Source of the DNA: Tetragonia tetragonoides
Taxonomy: Eukaryota; Streptophyta; Magnoliopsida; Caryophyllales; Aizoaceae
Length of the DNA stretch: 64,000 bases
Reading direction: 5' to 3'
Assembly: GCA_038025085.1 (NCBI GenBank)
Contig: CM076141.1
Location: 19,284,001-19,348,000 of the forward strand
In this document: positions 59,986-64,000 of the stretch, piece by piece
Numbering within the stretch: position 1 is the stretch's first letter
Layout: the number at the start of each line of letters is the position of its first letter
Program-made: the position numbers and the translations under genes
Notes under the pieces: model-generated
What the model saw: only the letters and a program-made list of their open reading frames with translations
Database searches by the model: none
What the model was told of the DNA's origin: nothing

Positions 59986-61022
59986 AATTAAAACATTTAA
60001 CTGAAAGAACATTTTAAAGACCACCCAAGTGGATTTACCCCCTTGATGTTACACAGCTTTTTCCCACTTAATTGACTCCAAGGATGCATGGATATATTAA
60101 TTGAGCGTTAAATGCCTACTTCACATACCCTGGACCTTGAACAGGGAATATTGAATCATTTTATAAGCACCCCAACTGAAGGAGGAGGAAAATTGGACAA
60201 AGAAAATCAATGGAATGCACAATTATTAAGACACCACCTATTTCATTTACCCCCTTGCTGTTGTTGCCCTTGCTGGTACTCATGGATCGAGGATCCATAA
60301 GGAACTCAACGCTTTTTCTGTAAGCTTGAAGTGGTTCATTAACTGTAGCTTCCTTCAGATGAAAAACTGTAGCTTCCTTCCAACAACAAACCCTAGCTTT
60401 CACCGGCAAGATAAGAGGATATAGAAGGAAGGTTTAATACTTGTATTCCTCCTATTTTCCTTTTTAAACCCGTAATCTTTTAATACAACAGTACTTATGC
60501 GTCAGTCAATATTATTAATCTTACCCTATAAAAATACAGGAGCATATTGCTGGCGTTGTTCCTACGCAAATCGATAGTATTAGAGGTAACGAGTTCTTCT
60601 CTATTTTATACTCACAATGAAAATATGAATCCTTAGTTGCTATATATTGAAAACTGTTGTTCCAATGAAAATAGAATATTGTGCTTAAAACGAAATAGAA
60701 GCTTTTTTGCATCAACAAAAGTCTGGATTAAAAATAGTTCATCATAATAATTCCCGTTCTCCCCTCATAAACACATTCCCGTAGTTGGAATGTTAGCGAA
60801 AAAATAAAAGTCTAATCTAACAATCTATATAGAGTCGGTCATTTCTAACATTCGGGTAACGCAATAACAGATTGTATTCCCATCTATCGACGATGACGGT
60901 TGCTGAATAAAGAGTGTTCTTAAAGCCAGATAAACTTTTCCTTCAAGGCATCGGATGTAGTCTTCACAACAAGTGCATGTTTGGGTGTGTTTGTCGAGGA
61001 TTGGGAAACAGGAGGAGGTATA
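59986..61022. other. spacer
   Basis: No gene recognised; a CGTTGTTCCTAC word (near 60555) and a TGTTGTTCCAA word (near 60657) are present. Confidence 0.4.
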
Positions 61023-63936
61023 TCATTGCCTACGGCGGCATATAGTTGGCACCTGTTGTGATGGTTCAATTTTTACATCTTCAACGACTAAGTATCGGTT
61101 ACCCTGATTTGGTACACTTGTAGGGTTCTGGCGAGGAAAATCTGGCGTACAAAAAAGAGGGAACTGCATCTGTTGCCCGGACATTAAGGATCCACATACA
61201 TTCCATTGTTTGAATGCTGTAAATGCCGAAGGTGCAAACAATGGCAATTGTGAAAAACCTCTAAAAGGACCACATTGGGGTAACAACTCATTCCCGTTCT
61301 GTTGAACTATTGACCGCCCACCGTGTACAATGATGTTCGATATTTCATCTAAGGACAGTGGTAGTTGACCCGGTCCCTTTGCAGTTGTGCAATGTTGAGG
61401 GCCGGGTCTAGAGTTGCTGGATTCCGGCCACGACGGGGGCAAATAACTTTGTTCCTTTGAACGCGTAATGGGATTGATGTGGATCGTTGCAGGACTCATA
61501 GTCTGTGAATCCTACAAAACACAGATCCAATTCTTATTAATCATATTAATACTGTGTATTTAAGAATTGTGTAAGGGGGTATAGTTAAACATTGATCAGG
61601 CTGTTAGTAGCTACTAGATAGACTCACATTGATGATTTCACTTCTTCCGTCATTTGACGTGGTTCGTTTTCCCCTTTTGTTTTGCTTGTATTTGCCAGTG
61701 TTCCCACTTGACTGTCCAGGTGTTTTTCTTTTCGCCTCCGAAGGGTTTCTATTCCTACCTTGCGGCAGCCTCCCCTGTCGAACTAGCACTACAGGGACTT
61801 TCGCAAGCGCTTCGTTTTGCTCTACAGGCTCCGTCTGAGGGTCTTGGCTTGGTCAAATTATAGACTTCCCAAAAACGCTTGATGGAGGTCCTGCGGAGTC
61901 TTGATTCCAGGTTGTGAAACGAGAACTAACTCCTCCAGCTTCTTGCAGAAATCAACTGATGCTTTGCTAAAATATTCATGCGTCTTGTCGTTAAGCATTG
62001 CAAGAGTCTGCATGTAATTGTTTAAATGCTTAATCTTTTGCAATTTCTTCACACGTTCACCTTTAATGGGATCATGCAGACCAACAGTGATTTTTGTATG
62101 TTGCCTCTCAATGTCCCTCCTCCATCGGTCAAGGATATATCTTTCAGGTATACGACGAACTTCCTCCATGTCAAGAGCGCCAATTAAGTGCTTGCACAAC
62201 ACTCCCGTAAATTCAAAAAGCCTGCAGGAGCATTTGTAGTCTTTTAGATCCATTTTCAATGTCACTGTGTAGTGTTTGCGCTCTTTCTTCCAATGAGCTT
62301 TCACCAACTTCTCATTTGCATGGTAAACGACAGTTGACCTTCCACTAGAGAACTTCGACAGGTTTGTGACTCTCAGCAAATCTATCTCACCCTTAATCTC
62401 TCTCAACTTTGCATTCGTGTATATAGGCTGGAACACCGACCCCACCAGGAAACTGGAATCCAATATAACAGGACTGTTCTTGGATTCCATATCCAGCTCC
62501 TTTTCTTCTTCAACCTTCCTTTCTAGTCCTTGCTCGTACTGTTTAATAAATCTCATCAAACCAGAGCTCAAGCCCACGTAACCCTGTACAAATGCATTCA
62601 TTCCCTCACTACGCTGCGTCGAAGACATTCCAGCACAAAACCAACCCCTCCAGTAACCTGGAAACCAATCTTGTCGTATTTTGTACGCCTCGTTAACCCA
62701 TTTGTTATTTTCAAGAGAATAATCGGTGACCATTTTCTTCCATGCTTCATCGAACTCTTCCTCTGTCATACAATCATGCACAGTGGCTTTCATTGCAATA
62801 TAAATCTTCTTATTGTCTTCGTGTCGCCCCAACGCTTTAATAGCATTTTGCAAAATGTGCCACAAGCATAGCCTATGCTTTGCATCAGGGAACTCCTCTC
62901 TGATGGTTGCTGCTATCGCCTTGTCTTGATCTGAAAGTATAGTCTTCGAAGCCTCCCCCATGCACAACTTCCAATGAGTGAACAACCACGCGAAAGAGTC
63001 CGTGTTTTCATGGATTACCAGCCCTGCAGCTAGGAGAATTGATGATCCGTGATGATTAACTACGACAAAGGGAGCAAATGGCATGCGATACTTATTGCAC
63101 AGGAACGTCGTGTCAAATGTTATAGTATCTCAAAGTACCTACTGGCTCCTGGATCTTGCATCAGACCAGAATACATTTTTCAACCGACCCTCATCATCTG
63201 TCTGAAGTGCACTGTAGAAATAATCGTTTTGCTTTTTCATCTTTGCAAAATACTTTTCAAGGTTTGCAGCATCTCCGCCCACTTCTTCTCATCTCTGCCA
63301 GGCATGTATTGCGTTCTTCAAGTCTTTTCTATTGAATGTTAGGTTTTCATGAAAATCTCCATTTTCAATGAGAATGGTGTTGAAAATCTTTCCAATTGGG
63401 AGGCCCGCCATTTCATGTTCCATACATTTGTTCATCACATAATCATCTATATACCTGAAGTTTAACATCCTCTTGCTATTTGACGGGTAAAGATCATGGT
63501 TGTGATCCAATTCACATAAAGTTACCTCAACATATTTGTTCTCTTTCAACCCTCCAATAACTCGACATTTGCACCCTTTTACTGGCTGTTTACACTCGTA
63601 CCTTATGTGTTTCATCATGTGATATTTTGGCTGCTTTGATCCAGTCCTCCTTCTAGTAATCCCTTTATCTTTAAATCCAGGTAATAAACTGTTCGACCTT
63701 ATACAAAATTCAAATCCCATTTCGTAGGCGTATGCGTGGCAATAGTGCACAAAATGGGGTTGATCATCAAATATCATCCCGGCCGCAGGTGCAATGTTCC
63801 TTACCTCATTTGTCGGGATCTCATTCAAGTTCACAATAAGGCTTGTTGTCTCATCATTTTCTCCATATTCATCTTCAAAAGCATCTTCAAATCTCCACAC
63901 TTCCTCACCTGGTTCCTCTGGTGTCTGCCCTAATCA
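61023..63936 (-). pseudogene. FAR1-related / MULE-type transposase-derived protein, with internal stops
   Basis: Main exon about 63936-61628, last exon 61511-61023. Order of domains: FAR1-type zinc-binding domain (FVHYCHAYAYEMGFEFCIRS, CKCRVIGGL, LDHNHDL), MULE-type transposase core (DTITFDTTFLCNKYRMPFAP, LSDQDKAIAATIREEFPDAK, HRLCLWHI) and SWIM zinc finger (CSCRLFEFTGVLCKHLIGAL). A basic C-terminus follows (KRKTPGQ, KYKQNKRGKR). The family comprises light-signalling transcription factors and the Mutator-like transposases they descend from. Lesions: TGA at 63289-63291 after HAWQR. Near 63130, two opposite one-base indels within about 20 nt create TAG and TGA before DTITF. Another frame change lies at the TAA at 61858. 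The exon begins after a TTAG acceptor; any first exon is beyond the window. Confidence 0.88.
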
Positions 63937-64000
63937 AGTACATAATCTTAGCATGAACCCATTTTTACTCATACTTGTGACTGATGCAGTGAATTTTTAT

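Noticed and set aside
60161..60409. 82-codon minus-strand frame before the GRF frame
   Set aside because: No domain and no splice evidence linking it to the zf-GRF exon.

Overview
This is plant nuclear DNA, almost certainly from a eudicot: AT-rich, with short GT-AG introns, F-box genes, a LINE with a DUF4283/zinc-knuckle ORF1, hAT and PIF/Harbinger MITEs, a solo LTR and a FAR1/MULE-type gene. The combination of At1g67623/At2g35280-like F-box genes with this LINE type recalls Amaranthaceae (beet, spinach, quinoa). That placement is recollection of families, not a search result.

Layout. 0-1.5 kb: two unrecognised broken coding stretches on the minus strand. 3-48 kb: ten copies of one small three-exon F-box gene (F-box in exon 1, Sel1-like helical repeat in exons 2-3). 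Five read intact (6559-8059 +, 12989-14304 -, 17828-18805 +, 25264-26332 +, 40868-41943 +). Five are broken (3260-3577 -, 10423-11740 -, 23220-24151 +, 43301-44242 +, 47571-47845 -). Their products would be substrate receptors of SCF ubiquitin ligases. Between them lie a GTGTG-flanked solo LTR nested in a tandem repeat (5166-5923), a hAT-like MITE (9413-9810), a strictly 168-bp-periodic tandem array (15.1-17.2 kb), and a nearly full-length LINE with a perfect 12-bp target duplication (26736-31860).

32-40 kb and 49.8-55.6 kb hold two diverged copies of one unusual many-exon gene, called X1 and X2 here. Order of parts: acidic disordered N-terminus, basic/AT-hook segment, a conserved globular domain, and a C-terminal Ulp1/C48-protease-like domain that has lost the catalytic His and Cys in both copies. 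In X1 the N-terminal part is ten tandem mini-exons of exactly 69 nt, each with its own splice sites. X2 has a different, diverged mini-exon array in the corresponding place. Both copies carry frameshifts or stops. A third 3' scrap lies near 59.1-59.35 kb.

44.7-45.8 kb: 5' part of a second LINE. 46067-47140: PIF/Harbinger-type MITE swollen by AAT/ATT microsatellites. 57.2-58.5 kb: F-box pseudogene of a different subfamily. 59.6-60 kb: zf-GRF reading frame. 61-64 kb: FAR1-related/MULE-type gene on the minus strand with internal stops, running toward the right edge.

A dispersed word, RTTGTTCC and its complement, recurs about 38 times by eye, roughly ten times expectation, mostly outside the LINE and the coding exons. 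All exon boundaries were inferred by comparing paralogues by eye; no transcript evidence was available.
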